Origin: Ignavibacteriales bacterium
Lineage (GTDB): Bacteria; Bacteroidota; Ignavibacteria; Ignavibacteriales; Ignavibacteriaceae
Assembly (NCBI GenBank): GCA_015709675.1
Contig: CP054182.1
Coordinates: 3,947,448 to 4,011,447 of the forward strand
Direction of reading: 5' to 3'
Length of the DNA: 64,000 nucleotides
Both the position numbers and the translations under genes were made by a program. This document shows positions 35,899 to 45,445 of the stretch, one piece after another. Every line of letters starts with the position of its first letter. Position 1 is the first letter of the stretch. The notes under the pieces were generated by a model. That model ran no database searches and was not told the origin of the DNA. It worked only from the letters and a program-made list of their open reading frames with translations.

Positions 35899-36609
35899 TT
35901 ATTTGTGAACAGTATCAAGTTCTTCAAAGGAAAGATCAAGCAGCGGATAGACGCCCCACCCCTTCAGGTCATAGTGCCACCATTCGGAGGTTATGGTTTC
36001 AAAACCGTGTTTTTTCATAAGAGTGATCAGTTTCCCGCGGTTTTCAATTACATGAGCCGGAAGTTTCATATAGTTCAGATGCGCCTTTTCGGAAAAATCA
36101 TCATAAGGAGTTGGCATCTCAAGTTCTTTGCCGGTCTTAAGGTCTATAAGAGTTAGATCAACCGCACAGCCGCGGTTGTGGCGCGAACCCTTTTCAGGGG
36201 GAGCAGCGTAGCGGTCATCTTTGATGGCATCCCACAGCAGCAGGGTCACCGCATAGGGGCGGTATCCGTCAAAAATTTTTATCCCCAGCCCTTCTTTAGC
36301 AAGTTCTTCCCGCACCTTTTTCAATTGCACGGCAGCAGGTTTCAGAAGAAACGCTCTCGGCTGGCGGTAAAGGACTTTTTTGGTGATATTATCAGTGGTG
36401 GCATAGCGGACATCAAGAACAATCCCTGGAATAAATTTTTCGAGGTCAACCAGTGCGCGTGAGGAATCCTTTTTTACAAGGTCAAGATATTCCTTCACGG
36501 AATTGACTACCGGAAGATTATGGGGATTCCGGGGATTGGTCTGGGGAACAGAAACAAAAAGGAATGCGGTAAACCAGAAGAAAAGCAGGGTTAACGATGC
36601 CTTGGAAAT
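35899..36609 (-). CDS. Exported D-Ala-D-Ala dipeptidase (VanX/DdpX, M15D)
   Basis: The catalytic part has FDGYRPYAV, the zinc motif SRHNRGCAVDLTL (His, Asp), and EWWHYDL (catalytic Glu, zinc His), diagnostic of VanX-type dipeptidases. The first standard start is GTG 36498 (199 residues). The frame stays open to a stop at 36627, and the extra 37 codons encode a typical signal peptide (SKASLTLLFFWFTAFLFVSVPQ). The only sensible initiator there is ATT at 36609, with AAGG nine bases upstream. I therefore propose an exported 236-residue protein starting at ATT, acting in the periplasm in peptidoglycan turnover. Confidence 0.85.
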   Translation of the reverse strand: MSKASLTLLFFWFTAFLFVSVPQTNPRNPHNLPVVNSVKEYLDLVKKDSSRALVDLEKFIPGIVLDVRYATTDNITKKVLYRQPRAFLLKPAAVQLKKVREELAKEGLGIKIFDGYRPYAVTLLLWDAIKDDRYAAPPEKGSRHNRGCAVDLTLIDLKTGKELEMPTPYDDFSEKAHLNYMKLPAHVIENRGKLITLMKKHGFETITSEWWHYDLKGWGVYPLLDLSFEELDTVHK

Positions 36610-36627
36610 AGCCGGCCTTAGAAATTA

Positions 36628-36909
36628 AATTGTTGAAAAATTTAAATTACAACAATTCTTAAATAATAACAAAAGAGGATATTTGACAATGGGAGGTAAT
36701 GTACAATGGGTGATAATGTACAATGAACAATTTACAATGTACAAGGGGTGTGGTAATCTAAGAAAAAAGCGGATGCCGGAGGGTTCTTTACAGCCTGGCG
36801 CGGGCTAAGAACTCAATGACAACCTGAATAATTAGGAATGAGTAATTAGTAATTAGTAAATTTCAGAATTTCACCATTCATACTTCATACTTCATAATTC
36901 ATAATTGAA
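36628..36909. other. Intergenic region made largely of heptamer words
   Basis: Contains GTACAAT/GAACAAT/TTACAAT units (36701-36707, 36718-36745), TTAGGAA/TGAGTAA/TTAGTAA units (36832-36859) and TTCATAC/TTCATAA units (36877-36904). The last ends five bases before the crtB stop codon. No gene. Confidence 0.75.
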
Positions 36910-37749
36910 TTACGTTGTTTTGAGAACTTTTACTTCAATCATTGACTGCAGGAAAAGAGCGAACTTGTTTACATTGGAAACGCGGACACGCTTCTTTAAG
37001 AGGGTGCTTACGTGACTGCTGCGGATCTTTTCAAACAGTTTGATATAATAGAGATATGCCGAGTAAACTCCCATTCTCACGCCCGGGGTCAGCTTTTTGA
37101 TTCCCTCAAGGGCAAGAGCGAACTCTTCTTCAACTTCCTTCTCAAGACGCGCTTTGTTGATTTCATCAATGCCTTCGGAACTGTCCACACCCGGAAGATA
37201 TATACGTCCCCGCTCCTCGATATCACTCTTGATATCGCGCAGGAAGTTCACCTTCTGAAACGCGGAGCCAAGGGCGCGTGCAGGCTCAAGCAGCGCGTCA
37301 AACTGCTGCTGATCGCCGTCAACAAACACCTTCAGGCACATGAGTCCGACCACTTCGGCAGAACCGTATATATAATTATTGTAACCGTCCTGCTCGTAGT
37401 AACTGTTGGAAAGGTCCATTTCCATGCTGTCCAGAAACGCGATGATATATTTGTGGTCAATCTGGTACTCATTCACCACTTTCTGGAAAGCGTGCAGTAC
37501 CGGATTCAGGGAGATGCCGTCTTCGATAGCCTGGAAGGTATCCTTCCTGAAGCGCTGCAGCAGTTCTTTTTTATTGAAGTCATGGAACGTATCCACAATT
37601 TCATCAGCAAAGCGGACGTAGGCGTAGATGCCGTAAATCGGGTCACGGTATTTGGGAGCAAACGCCATGATGCCCATCGAAAATGATGTGCTGTATTTAT
37701 TGGTTATGATTTTGCTTATGCTGAAAGCAGTGTTATGATAAAGGTCCAT
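36910..37749 (-). CDS. crtB: Phytoene synthase
   Basis: 279 residues of the squalene/phytoene synthase fold. The two Asp-rich prenyl-PP/Mg sites are visible: DEIVDTFHD (near 48-56) and FLRDIKSDIEERGRIYLP (near 167-184). It condenses two geranylgeranyl-PP to 15-cis-phytoene at the membrane. Its start lies within the crtI 3' end (17-nt overlap), so the two enzymes are produced together. Confidence 0.93.
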   Translation of the reverse strand: MDLYHNTAFSISKIITNKYSTSFSMGIMAFAPKYRDPIYGIYAYVRFADEIVDTFHDFNKKELLQRFRKDTFQAIEDGISLNPVLHAFQKVVNEYQIDHKYIIAFLDSMEMDLSNSYYEQDGYNNYIYGSAEVVGLMCLKVFVDGDQQQFDALLEPARALGSAFQKVNFLRDIKSDIEERGRIYLPGVDSSEGIDEINKARLEKEVEEEFALALEGIKKLTPGVRMGVYSAYLYYIKLFEKIRSSHVSTLLKKRVRVSNVNKFALFLQSMIEVKVLKTT

Positions 37750-39211
37750 GATCTTCCTCGATTCTTTCAGTTACTAATTTTGAGCTGATTATTACCATCG
37801 GGAGCCCGGTGCCCGGAGTTGTTGAGGCACCAACATAATAGAGATTATTAAATTCTTCATCTTTGTTGCGCGGACGGAACGCACCCACCTGCATCATGCC
37901 GTGAGCAAGTCCAAGTCCGGAGCCCTTATACAGGTTAAACATGTTTCCCCATTCCGCGGGATCGTAAATTGTTTTTGTCACGATATTGCTGCTGATATCA
38001 TATCCGACACGTTTGCTTAAATCATCAATGATATTCTGCGCTAATTCCTCACGGTCACTCCAGTCGCTTTTAAAGCGGAGATCAGGAACCGGGCAGAGGA
38101 TAAAGATATTTTCATGTCCCTCTGGCGCGCAGTCCGGGAAGGATTTTGATGATACATTGACATAGTAGTAGGGTTTCTGCGGACTGATCGAAGAAGTGAA
38201 TATGGTATCCGCGTATCCCTTAAAATTATTTCCGAGGAAATAGTTGTGATGCTCAAGATTGTCAATCTTTCCTTTAACACCAAGATAAATGGTGAAAGGA
38301 GCAAGAGTCCAGTCCATATTGTCAAGCTTCTGTTCATTCCACTTTTCACGCCTGAGTACCTGACCGCGGAATGATGCCGCGTCGGAGTTGGATATATATA
38401 CATCCGCGTCCCACACGTTTCCGTTCGTGTCTTTCACTCCGGTAACTTTACCGTCAGCGGAAATGACTTCTGCAACTTCTGTATTCAGCACCAGTTTTAC
38501 ATTGCGCTGCTCAAGCAGTTTCATCAGTTCGGTGACCATGCTGTACATTCCACCTTCCACTTTCCAGTAGCCGTTGTGCCGCATCTCCGTGTAGTTAAGC
38601 AGAGAGTAAATAGCTGGAGTCTGAAACGGTGTGGAGCCGAGGAAAAAAGCCACGAGAGAAAAAATTACCTTTACTTCTTCAGAGTCAAAAGTTTCATCCA
38701 CTTCCTTCCACATTGAACGGAAGAGATACGGCAGATGCTTAAGCGGCACTCCGGTAAGAGAAAGAAGATAGCCGGGGATGCTGTTAAAATTTGATTTAAC
38801 CACTTTCCCTTCGGTATCATGGAAAAATTCACCGGCACGTTTCAGATACTTATCTGCTTTTTCAGCAAGATTAGGCTCAAGCCCCTTAAACTCTTCTTCA
38901 AGTTTCTTCAGGTCTTTGAAGATGCGGAAGGGTTTTTCCCGGTGCTCAAAATAAACATTATAGATAGGATCAAGTTCGGTCAATGTCAGAGGATTATTCA
39001 CTCCGCAGGAGTTAAACAGCTCATCCATTTCATAGGTCATGCTCATAAAGGAGGGTCCCACATCAAAGGTAAAGCCATCTTTCTGAAGACGGTTAAGCCG
39101 GCCCCCCGGAGATGAGTGTTTCTCCAGAATGGTAACCTGATGCCCCTTTGAAGAGAGCCGCAAAGCTAACGATAAACCGCCTAAACCTGAACCTATAATT
39201 ACGAACTTCAT
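37733..39211 (-). CDS. crtI: Phytoene desaturase
   Basis: 492 residues with the N-terminal FAD-binding motif VIIGSGLGGLSLALRLSSKGHQVTILEKHSSPGGR. The C-terminal signature (NNLYYVGASTTPGTGLPMVIISSKLV) matches CrtI-type carotene desaturases. It introduces double bases-in-conjugation in phytoene to give neurosporene or lycopene. First gene of a crtI-crtB operon. No cyclase, ketolase or GGPP synthase is nearby, so the final carotenoid cannot be inferred. Confidence 0.93.
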   Translation of the reverse strand: MKFVIIGSGLGGLSLALRLSSKGHQVTILEKHSSPGGRLNRLQKDGFTFDVGPSFMSMTYEMDELFNSCGVNNPLTLTELDPIYNVYFEHREKPFRIFKDLKKLEEEFKGLEPNLAEKADKYLKRAGEFFHDTEGKVVKSNFNSIPGYLLSLTGVPLKHLPYLFRSMWKEVDETFDSEEVKVIFSLVAFFLGSTPFQTPAIYSLLNYTEMRHNGYWKVEGGMYSMVTELMKLLEQRNVKLVLNTEVAEVISADGKVTGVKDTNGNVWDADVYISNSDAASFRGQVLRREKWNEQKLDNMDWTLAPFTIYLGVKGKIDNLEHHNYFLGNNFKGYADTIFTSSISPQKPYYYVNVSSKSFPDCAPEGHENIFILCPVPDLRFKSDWSDREELAQNIIDDLSKRVGYDISSNIVTKTIYDPAEWGNMFNLYKGSGLGLAHGMMQVGAFRPRNKDEEFNNLYYVGASTTPGTGLPMVIISSKLVTERIEEDHGPLS

Positions 39212-39935
39212 TTTCTCACTTTTGAAAAACTATACTACAAAAACCCCCTTACCTTCTCATTAGTTCCGGTAAACTGCCAACGGATAGGTCCGGATTTTCT
39301 AAAAACTGACGTGAAAACCCCCCGGCCGTCTGATTCAGGATTATGTTCCCTAAGTTAGCACATAATTACCTTATACCCGTTCGCTTTTCGTTCAGATAAT
39401 TTATGCCGGCGACTTTTTCCTGTCATGCCGCTTCTGCTCTTCGTCTGCCGTGTAAGTATTTTCATCAATTAAGTTCCCGGGTTGTAGAGAATTTCTACAC
39501 GGGGCGGCTCTGCCTGCAGAGGAATTTTTCAGAACTCTTTTCTCATAAACGACGGGAGTAATTCGGCCCGGCTCCGTCATCCTGCATTCACAAAGCGTAC
39601 GTATATATACGAATTCTTTTTTCAGCGCGGAGTGTATATATATTCATCACCCCTGAAAAAGGAAAGTTTATAATTATAACTATAGCTTTGACCTTTATTT
39701 ACAGGGGTTTCCTGATTCCAAGAAAAAATGAGGATGCTTTCAATAATTGCAGGGCGAGGCGGGATAAAGAAACCCGTTTTTGGTAAAAAATCCGCTGTTT
39801 GTTTATTTTGTTTACGGAGATGCTTCAAAAAAGATGGTTTTTTCAACATCTTCCCTTCTGGCACGCTGTTTGTTTTACCGGGAAAAAGTTACAATTTTTT
39901 TACAGGCGGCATACCCGCCCGAACGAAAGAGACCG
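39212..39935. other. Long intergenic region between divergent crtI and cytochrome operons
   Basis: 724 nt without a credible gene. A 12-bp palindrome CGTATATATACG lies at 39600-39611 with another TGTATATATATT at 39633-39644. AT-rich promoter-like DNA runs from 39650 to 39930. Frames crossing into the cytochrome gene from 39728 or 39780 are extensions without a ribosome site. Divergent promoters for crtI and the decaheme cytochrome must lie here. Confidence 0.5.
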
Positions 39936-41288
39936 ATGTTAAAAAAAGCTTTTCTCCCGCTCATTACCCTTTGCCTTATGGCACTGATTTCAGCAGGATG
40001 CGAATCAGAGAAAATTGGAAATTCAGCAAACCCTGAACCACCCTCATCAGTTGCAAGCTGCGAAGGATGCCACACCAATTACGATTACCTGAAACAGGTT
40101 CACTCCCCTGATACCGCTGCAGCCGGCGGCGGATGCGGCGGTGAAACACCTCATATTGAACCATATGACCGTGTTTATATGGGCGGCGCGGGTTACACTG
40201 CTTTTAAGGCATCAACACACGGCTCACTCCCCTGCATCGGCTGCCATGGCGGTAATGACAAAACAGCTGATAAAAAGCTTGCGCATTCAGGTAATTTCCT
40301 CAGCCATCCTTCAACTAAGGCTGATCAGAAATGCGCCGGATGCCATGCTGATATCGTAGCAAGAACAAAAAACTCCCTGCACGAACAGGGATGGGGCCAG
40401 AAGGCAATGGTTTTCGGACGTTCAGGGCTTAACAGTTTTGATGAACTGAGCGATATGATGAAGATGGGGTATGATAAAAACTGCTCAAAGTGTCACGCAA
40501 CCTGCGGTGACTGCCACATCAACCGTCCTAAAGCCGGAGGCGGCGGACTGCTGAACGGACACAATTTTAAGAAAACCCCTGATATGATTGACAACTGCGT
40601 TACCTGCCATACCAGCAGAGGCGGACATGCCTATCTCGGTATCGGGCCAAACACAGTTCCGGATGTTCACCTTACCAAGCAGGGATTCACCTGCATGAGC
40701 TGCCACAATAAAAATGAGGTACATGGTGACGGCAATATCTATAATCAGCGCTACAAAATGGCTCTGATGCCTTCATGCGATGACTGCCACACCAGTATGG
40801 CAAACGCCAATATGTACCACAGCGTTCATATCAATACCTTCAACTGCAACACCTGCCACTCGCAGGATTATAACAACTGCGGCAGCTGCCATATCGGCGG
40901 TGAAGGCGCCCGGATTGCGTCACATCTGAAATTCAAGATTGGCATGAATCCGATACAAAGCGTCCGCCCCTATAAACTGGCAACCCTCAGGCAGTCACTC
41001 AGCGCTCCTGACAGCTGGAAAGAATACGGAACCGCAAATCTGGCAAACTTCAACAGTCAGCCGACCTATAAATATACCACACCGCATAACATCATCCGCT
41101 GGACCAGCCGTACCAAGGTTGATCCGGGCAAAGCATGTTATGACAACTGCCATATCATTAAAGAAGGCACCACTTTCAGAAACAAACAACTCTACCTGTT
41201 CCAGTCCGATCTGGAGTCATGGGAAGTTCCGGCTAATACCAATATTGTCGTTGACGGAAAATTACCGGCAAGCTGGGGACTGAACTAG
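39936..41288 (+). CDS. Decaheme c-type cytochrome lipoprotein
   Basis: 450 residues from ATG 39936 (MLKKAFLPLITLCLMALISAGC), with lipobox Cys22. Ten canonical CxxCH heme sites are present: CEGCH, CIGCH, CAGCH, CSKCH, CGDCH, CVTCH, CMSCH, CDDCH, CNTCH and CGSCH, all in the N-terminal 330 residues. A further CYDNCH (C-x3-CH) near residue 405 could be a non-canonical site. The C-terminal 120 residues otherwise lack heme motifs. Probably anchored to the outer or inner membrane and moving electrons across the envelope. It depends on a Ccm system, which this window encodes. It is followed after 39 nt by the rhodanese lipoprotein. Confidence 0.93.
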   Translation: MLKKAFLPLITLCLMALISAGCESEKIGNSANPEPPSSVASCEGCHTNYDYLKQVHSPDTAAAGGGCGGETPHIEPYDRVYMGGAGYTAFKASTHGSLPCIGCHGGNDKTADKKLAHSGNFLSHPSTKADQKCAGCHADIVARTKNSLHEQGWGQKAMVFGRSGLNSFDELSDMMKMGYDKNCSKCHATCGDCHINRPKAGGGGLLNGHNFKKTPDMIDNCVTCHTSRGGHAYLGIGPNTVPDVHLTKQGFTCMSCHNKNEVHGDGNIYNQRYKMALMPSCDDCHTSMANANMYHSVHINTFNCNTCHSQDYNNCGSCHIGGEGARIASHLKFKIGMNPIQSVRPYKLATLRQSLSAPDSWKEYGTANLANFNSQPTYKYTTPHNIIRWTSRTKVDPGKACYDNCHIIKEGTTFRNKQLYLFQSDLESWEVPANTNIVVDGKLPASWGLN

Positions 41289-41327
41289 TAGAAACATCGT
41301 TAATATATAAACAGAGAGAAAGAATCC

Positions 41328-42323
41328 ATGAAAAAGCTCCATAAATACCTGTTCCTGTTCATCATCCCCATGCTGTTCATCACTGCATGCTCTGAAGACA
41401 GCACAACCAATCCGCCGGCACCAACAGTCAACGAAGCTGAACTGCTTGTTCAGTATATTGAAAATGACGGCGATTTTATCAACACACTTGCTCCGGCAAT
41501 GATTACCGCTGATGAAGTACGTACCTATCAGCTCACCAAACCTGACAAGATTCATATCATTGATATCCGTCCTGCTACCAATTTTGCAAAAGGGCACATT
41601 GAGGGTTCAGTAAACAAACCTTTGACCGAAGTTCTGAATTATATGAAGAGCATCACTCCTGCCAATTATGAAAAGATTGCATTCGTATGCTTCTCAGGCC
41701 AGACCGCAGGTTACGCTGTATCACTGCTCCGCCTTGCAGGATATAACAATGTCTTTGATCTGAAATTCGGTATGTCAGCATGGAATGATTCTGTTGAAAA
41801 CGTATGGAAACCAAACGTAGGCAATAACTACACCAACTTCGTAACCGATGTTACCGCCAAAGCAGCAGCAGGCGCACTCCCGACACTCAGCACCGGCAAA
41901 ACCACTGGTAAAGAAATTCTTGAAGCACGCATTGCACAGCTTCTTTCAGCTGCAGATCCGTTCGGAGATATCAAGATTTCCTGGCAGACTGTTACCGCTA
42001 ACCTGAGCAACTATTATATTATCAACTACTGGCCTCAGGCACATTATGATATGGGACATCTCCCCGGCGCTATCCAGTATACACCTAAAGTTGATCTGAA
42101 ACTCTCAACCAACCTTAAAACACTTCCGACCAACAAAACGATCGCTCTCTACTGCTATACCGGCCAGACCAGCGCTCAGGTTGTTACCTATTTGAAACTC
42201 CTCGGATATGATGCAAAGTCACTTCTGTACGGTGTAAGCACCATGAATTATAATCTGCTTACTACCAATAATCTGACCACCTGGAAAGATTCGGAATGCA
42301 AATACTATCCGGTAGTTAAGTAA
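41328..42323 (+). CDS. Tandem-rhodanese lipoprotein
   Basis: 331 residues with lipobox Cys21 (MLFITACSED). Two rhodanese domains follow: 60-165 with active-site loop CFSGQT (Cys121) and 190-325 with CYTGQT (Cys276). Each has the preceding GHIEGSVNKPL or GHLPGAIQYTP segment. Both cysteines are present, so both domains could carry persulfide. Placed 39 nt after the decaheme cytochrome, before a strong terminator, so the two form an operon. A role in periplasmic sulfur transfer linked to electron flow is an inference. Confidence 0.92.
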   Translation: MKKLHKYLFLFIIPMLFITACSEDSTTNPPAPTVNEAELLVQYIENDGDFINTLAPAMITADEVRTYQLTKPDKIHIIDIRPATNFAKGHIEGSVNKPLTEVLNYMKSITPANYEKIAFVCFSGQTAGYAVSLLRLAGYNNVFDLKFGMSAWNDSVENVWKPNVGNNYTNFVTDVTAKAAAGALPTLSTGKTTGKEILEARIAQLLSAADPFGDIKISWQTVTANLSNYYIINYWPQAHYDMGHLPGAIQYTPKVDLKLSTNLKTLPTNKTIALYCYTGQTSAQVVTYLKLLGYDAKSLLYGVSTMNYNLLTTNNLTTWKDSECKYYPVVK

Positions 42324-42347
42324 ACGATCCAAGAACCTCAGTTAATG

Positions 42348-42379
42348 AAGCCGGCGCCCGATCAGCGCCGGCTTTTTTT
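42348..42379 (+). terminator. Intrinsic terminator of the cytochrome-rhodanese operon
   Basis: A perfect 10-bp stem AAGCCGGCGC (42348-42357) with GCGCCGGCTT (42365-42374), a 7-nt loop and a following T-run, 24 nt after the rhodanese stop. Confidence 0.95.
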
Positions 42380-42506
42380 ATGAATGGGGTTAGAAGTAGA
42401 AAATGGACTGGAAAGACAACATGGATATAAAGAGCAGTATGGACATCATAGAACCAGAACAGAATGAATTTTTGAGATGCTAAAATTTCTCCCCGAACAG
42501 CAATAA

Positions 42507-42555
42507 TTTTTCATTCTTCATTTTTCATTTTTCATTTTTCATTCTTCATTATCAA
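42507..42555. repeat. Heptamer array, TTTTTCA/TTCTTCA type
   Basis: Seven 7-mers in phase: TTTTTCA, TTCTTCA, TTTTTCA, TTTTTCA, TTTTTCA, TTCTTCA, TTATCAA. The array ends exactly where the stop codon of the next gene (minus strand) begins. Confidence 0.9.
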
Positions 42556-42990
42556 CTATTTTTCTCTCATCATCGTGCCGAACTGTGAAGGGGTGAGGGT
42601 TTCCCCCGCAAAGCAGCCCGCGTCATCTATATAAAGCTGCAGTCTGATGAGCCGTTCAATATATATTATAACCGGGCAGTGATATCCTCCGGTGAATACC
42701 TCAGCATCAAACAACACCGGGGCGGTTTCGTTTTCCCTGACGGGATAGAGTTTTGCTTTCATGCTGCGGCTCTGCAATAAAACGCCGCTGCTGTCTTTGA
42801 GCTGAATCTGCACGTCCATGGTTTTTTCATTGCTGAAAACAATTTTTACCAGGTATTGCTTGCCTTCAATTGAAAATGACTTAAAAAAAAGCGTATCTGT
42901 GCTAAGTTGGAATCCATTGCCCGCCTGAGGGGAAGAAACCGGCAAAAACAGGAGGATTACCAGGAGAAAAACCGTTTTGCTGCTATTCAT
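42556..42990 (-). CDS. Small secreted protein of unknown function
   Basis: 144 residues from ATG 42990 (MNSSKTVFLLVILLFLPVSSPQA), which has a clean signal peptide. A start at 43035 would put 15 residues in front of it. The mature part (about 120 residues) is rich in beta strands (KQYLVKIVFSNEKTMDVQIQL) and has one Cys pair near CPVIIY and DAGCF. No family recognised. Divergent from the GAF kinase gene. Confidence 0.6.
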   Translation of the reverse strand: MNSSKTVFLLVILLFLPVSSPQAGNGFQLSTDTLFFKSFSIEGKQYLVKIVFSNEKTMDVQIQLKDSSGVLLQSRSMKAKLYPVRENETAPVLFDAEVFTGGYHCPVIIYIERLIRLQLYIDDAGCFAGETLTPSQFGTMMREK

Positions 42991-43113
42991 GAGTGTCGTC
43001 ACATCCTTCAGGTGATAATAAAAACGTGATTTCAATTTTTTCCTGAAAATTGTAGATTTGTATTTCTTTAACGATGTTATTTATTAAAAATCAAAATACG
43101 CACCCGGCAGCAA

Positions 43114-44385
43114 ATGATAAAACCGCAAATACCAGAAAATGAAGAATTCCGGCTACAGGAACTCTACTCACTGCACCTGCACGAATCGGGCTATGAAGAG
43201 GATTACCAGAACCTGGTGCATCTTGCATCGGCTATTTGCGGCACACCTATTTCTCTGATTTCTCTGATTGACAGGAATAAGCAGTGGTTTAAGGCAGAAA
43301 TAGGGCTGGGGCAGACTGATACACCCCGCGATGTCTCTTTTTGTGCGCATGCAATTAATCAAAAAGACATTTTTGAAGTTTACGATGCTACGAAAGACGA
43401 ACGATTTTTCGATAATCCTTCCGTAATAGGTTCACCGAATATCAGGTTTTATGCCGGTGTTCCTATTCAGTCGCCAAACGGTTACTGTCTCGGAACTATC
43501 TGCGTAATTGATTCTGTGCCCCGCAATCTGACTGATGAACAGAAATTTGCGCTGCGCACCTTAGCCCGGCAGGTTGAAAATATGTTTCAGCTGAGGAACT
43601 CGGTCAGCAAGCTGGATGCGCAAAATAAAGAACTTCTGCAAAAAGAGACCAAAATTAAAGAGTTGCTTACTGAACGCGAACAGCATATCAGTGAACTTTC
43701 TGAGCAAAGTCAGCTTAAAAGTAAATTCCTTTCAATTCTTGCCCATGATATCAAATCCCCCCTCGCATCTGTTCAAGGAGTGCTGGAATTGATCAGCGGC
43801 GGGGTTCTTTCACCTGCTGAAACAAAGGAATTGACAGGTATGATTCAGCAAAACATTAATGCTACCTCCGCCCTGCTCACCAACATCCTGCAATGGGCCT
43901 GGGCTGGCATCAGCGGAGAGTCTCATTCACTCGAACCGGTTGATATGTTTGCGGTTGCTTCTGAAGCTGCCGCAGAAGCTGAAAGTGCCGCTTATAAGAA
44001 GGGCAACCAAATCGTAACCGCGGTGCCTTCAGGGTTGATGGTATCAGGGAGAAAAGAATGGCTGCTGCTTATTCTCAGGAATTTGCTTACTAACGCGAAT
44101 AAGTTCACCTCTAAAGGCAGAATTTTTATTTATGCAAGTTCAAGCGGCACCGAAGCTGAAATACGAGTTAAGGATACCGGCATTGGTATGTCAGGCGAAA
44201 CTGCTGAAAAAATAATGTCGGGCGGGGCTATCCGGCCAGGATTGGGAACAGAAAGGGAATGCGGTTCCGGAATTGGGCTGATGCTCACCCGGGATTTCAT
44301 TGACAAATTAGGGGGGCGGCTCGCTGTTTCCAGTAAAGAGGGGGAAGGTTCCGTTTTTAGTTTTACATTGAAAGTTGTGTCCTAA
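43114..44385 (+). CDS. GAF-domain sensor histidine kinase
   Basis: 423 residues, soluble. An N-terminal GAF domain (about 20-160; ICGTPISLISLIDRNKQWFKAEIGL) is followed by a coiled linker (165-195). HisKA carries His in LSILAHDIKSPLASVQG, and HATPase_c carries NLLTNANKFTSKG, DTGIGMSGE and GSGIGLMLTRDF. The N-terminal GAF type with CFCAH-like VSFCAHAI is common in cytosolic signalling kinases of this group. The partner regulator is not adjacent. Confidence 0.92.
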   Translation: MIKPQIPENEEFRLQELYSLHLHESGYEEDYQNLVHLASAICGTPISLISLIDRNKQWFKAEIGLGQTDTPRDVSFCAHAINQKDIFEVYDATKDERFFDNPSVIGSPNIRFYAGVPIQSPNGYCLGTICVIDSVPRNLTDEQKFALRTLARQVENMFQLRNSVSKLDAQNKELLQKETKIKELLTEREQHISELSEQSQLKSKFLSILAHDIKSPLASVQGVLELISGGVLSPAETKELTGMIQQNINATSALLTNILQWAWAGISGESHSLEPVDMFAVASEAAAEAESAAYKKGNQIVTAVPSGLMVSGRKEWLLLILRNLLTNANKFTSKGRIFIYASSSGTEAEIRVKDTGIGMSGETAEKIMSGGAIRPGLGTERECGSGIGLMLTRDFIDKLGGRLAVSSKEGEGSVFSFTLKVVS

Positions 44386-44554
44386 ACTCACATTACACAG
44401 GTGAGCAAAGGCGGATTTCTGCCGGGGAGCCAAAGTGAAAAGAATTTACCTTCCCATTTCATTTTTTTACTTTCCGGCTTTTACCTATTTTTTCGTACAC
44501 CTGCTGAGTAATTACTGCCGGTCAGGCGGCTTTCATCCATTTTTCATGTAACAG

Positions 44555-45214
44555 ATGATTCAGACGGTTTTCCGAAAAGAAGTTTTAGAACAAAAGAACC
44601 TGCGGGCAATTATCGCTTCACTGCAGCAGTTTATTTATGCTGACTGGGCAGGGCGCGCGGAAACAGATCATGAGAAGGAGATAATCCGGGAGTATTTTGA
44701 CTGTCTGGAAGGAAGTCCCCCTCCTGAAACATTTGCATCCCTGATTCTGGCCCACAGCAGCACCAGCCTGAATCATTACCCTTCAGCCGTCGCGCGGAGT
44801 TTTTCAAAACTGATGGATATACTCGGTGTCGGGGAGTATTATATGATAGCGCATCTTCCGCATCAGCTTCTTGCAAAATCAAAAATGTCCTATCCTCCTC
44901 TGGCAAAGGCATATAAACGCCTCGCGGCACTTTCTCCCGCAGACAGCAGAAAACATGCGTTTCTGATCAGCAATGAATTATCAGCTGAAGTCATTAAGTC
45001 CATCTTCTGGATACACCGTTGTGATCAGTCTGTTCCGGAGTATGTTTTCTTTTCACCAAAGGATGACAGTTTTGTAATGAGTCTCTGCAAATACGGCAAT
45101 CTCCATTTTGAAGCATTTACCCCTGAGCGTGCTGATCAGATTAATACACTGCACAGCAAAGCAGGGCTGATTACCATTATACCGCCTGAGACTGAACGGT
45201 TTAAAAATCAATAA
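44555..45214 (+). CDS. Protein of unknown function
   Basis: 219 residues, no signal peptide or membrane helix, codon use like its neighbours. It has helical N- and middle parts (LRAIIASLQQFIYADWAGRAE; LAKAYKRLAALSPADSRKHAFLISNELSAE) and a beta-rich end (PEYVFFSPKDDSFVMSLCKYGNLHFEAF). I do not recognise a family. It may be co-transcribed with the GAF kinase, 169 nt upstream. Confidence 0.6.
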   Translation: MIQTVFRKEVLEQKNLRAIIASLQQFIYADWAGRAETDHEKEIIREYFDCLEGSPPPETFASLILAHSSTSLNHYPSAVARSFSKLMDILGVGEYYMIAHLPHQLLAKSKMSYPPLAKAYKRLAALSPADSRKHAFLISNELSAEVIKSIFWIHRCDQSVPEYVFFSPKDDSFVMSLCKYGNLHFEAFTPERADQINTLHSKAGLITIIPPETERFKNQ

Positions 45215-45445
45215 AGAATGATGAAAAGTGAAAAATGGAGAATTGATTATGAAAAAAAAAAGGAGAGTATGTAATATATAACCGGGAGCTTTGATAAACT
45301 GAGGGAAGAATGAATTGACCATTACTAAATAGCCATATATAAACCTGATGATTTAACTCGAATCGTCCGGGTTCATACTCCCAATGACCGCAGAGCGGTC
45401 ACAAATCGGCAGAGAACATAAAAACAGCATATCATTAACGGGAAA

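Noticed and set aside
39600-39611. CGTATATATACG as a specific operator for the crt or cytochrome genes
   Set aside because: TATATA-containing words are common throughout the window, so this palindrome is not distinctive.
39780-39935. N-terminal extension of the decaheme cytochrome (start at 39780)
   Set aside because: It would place 52 residues before a perfect lipoprotein signal peptide and has no supporting ribosome site.
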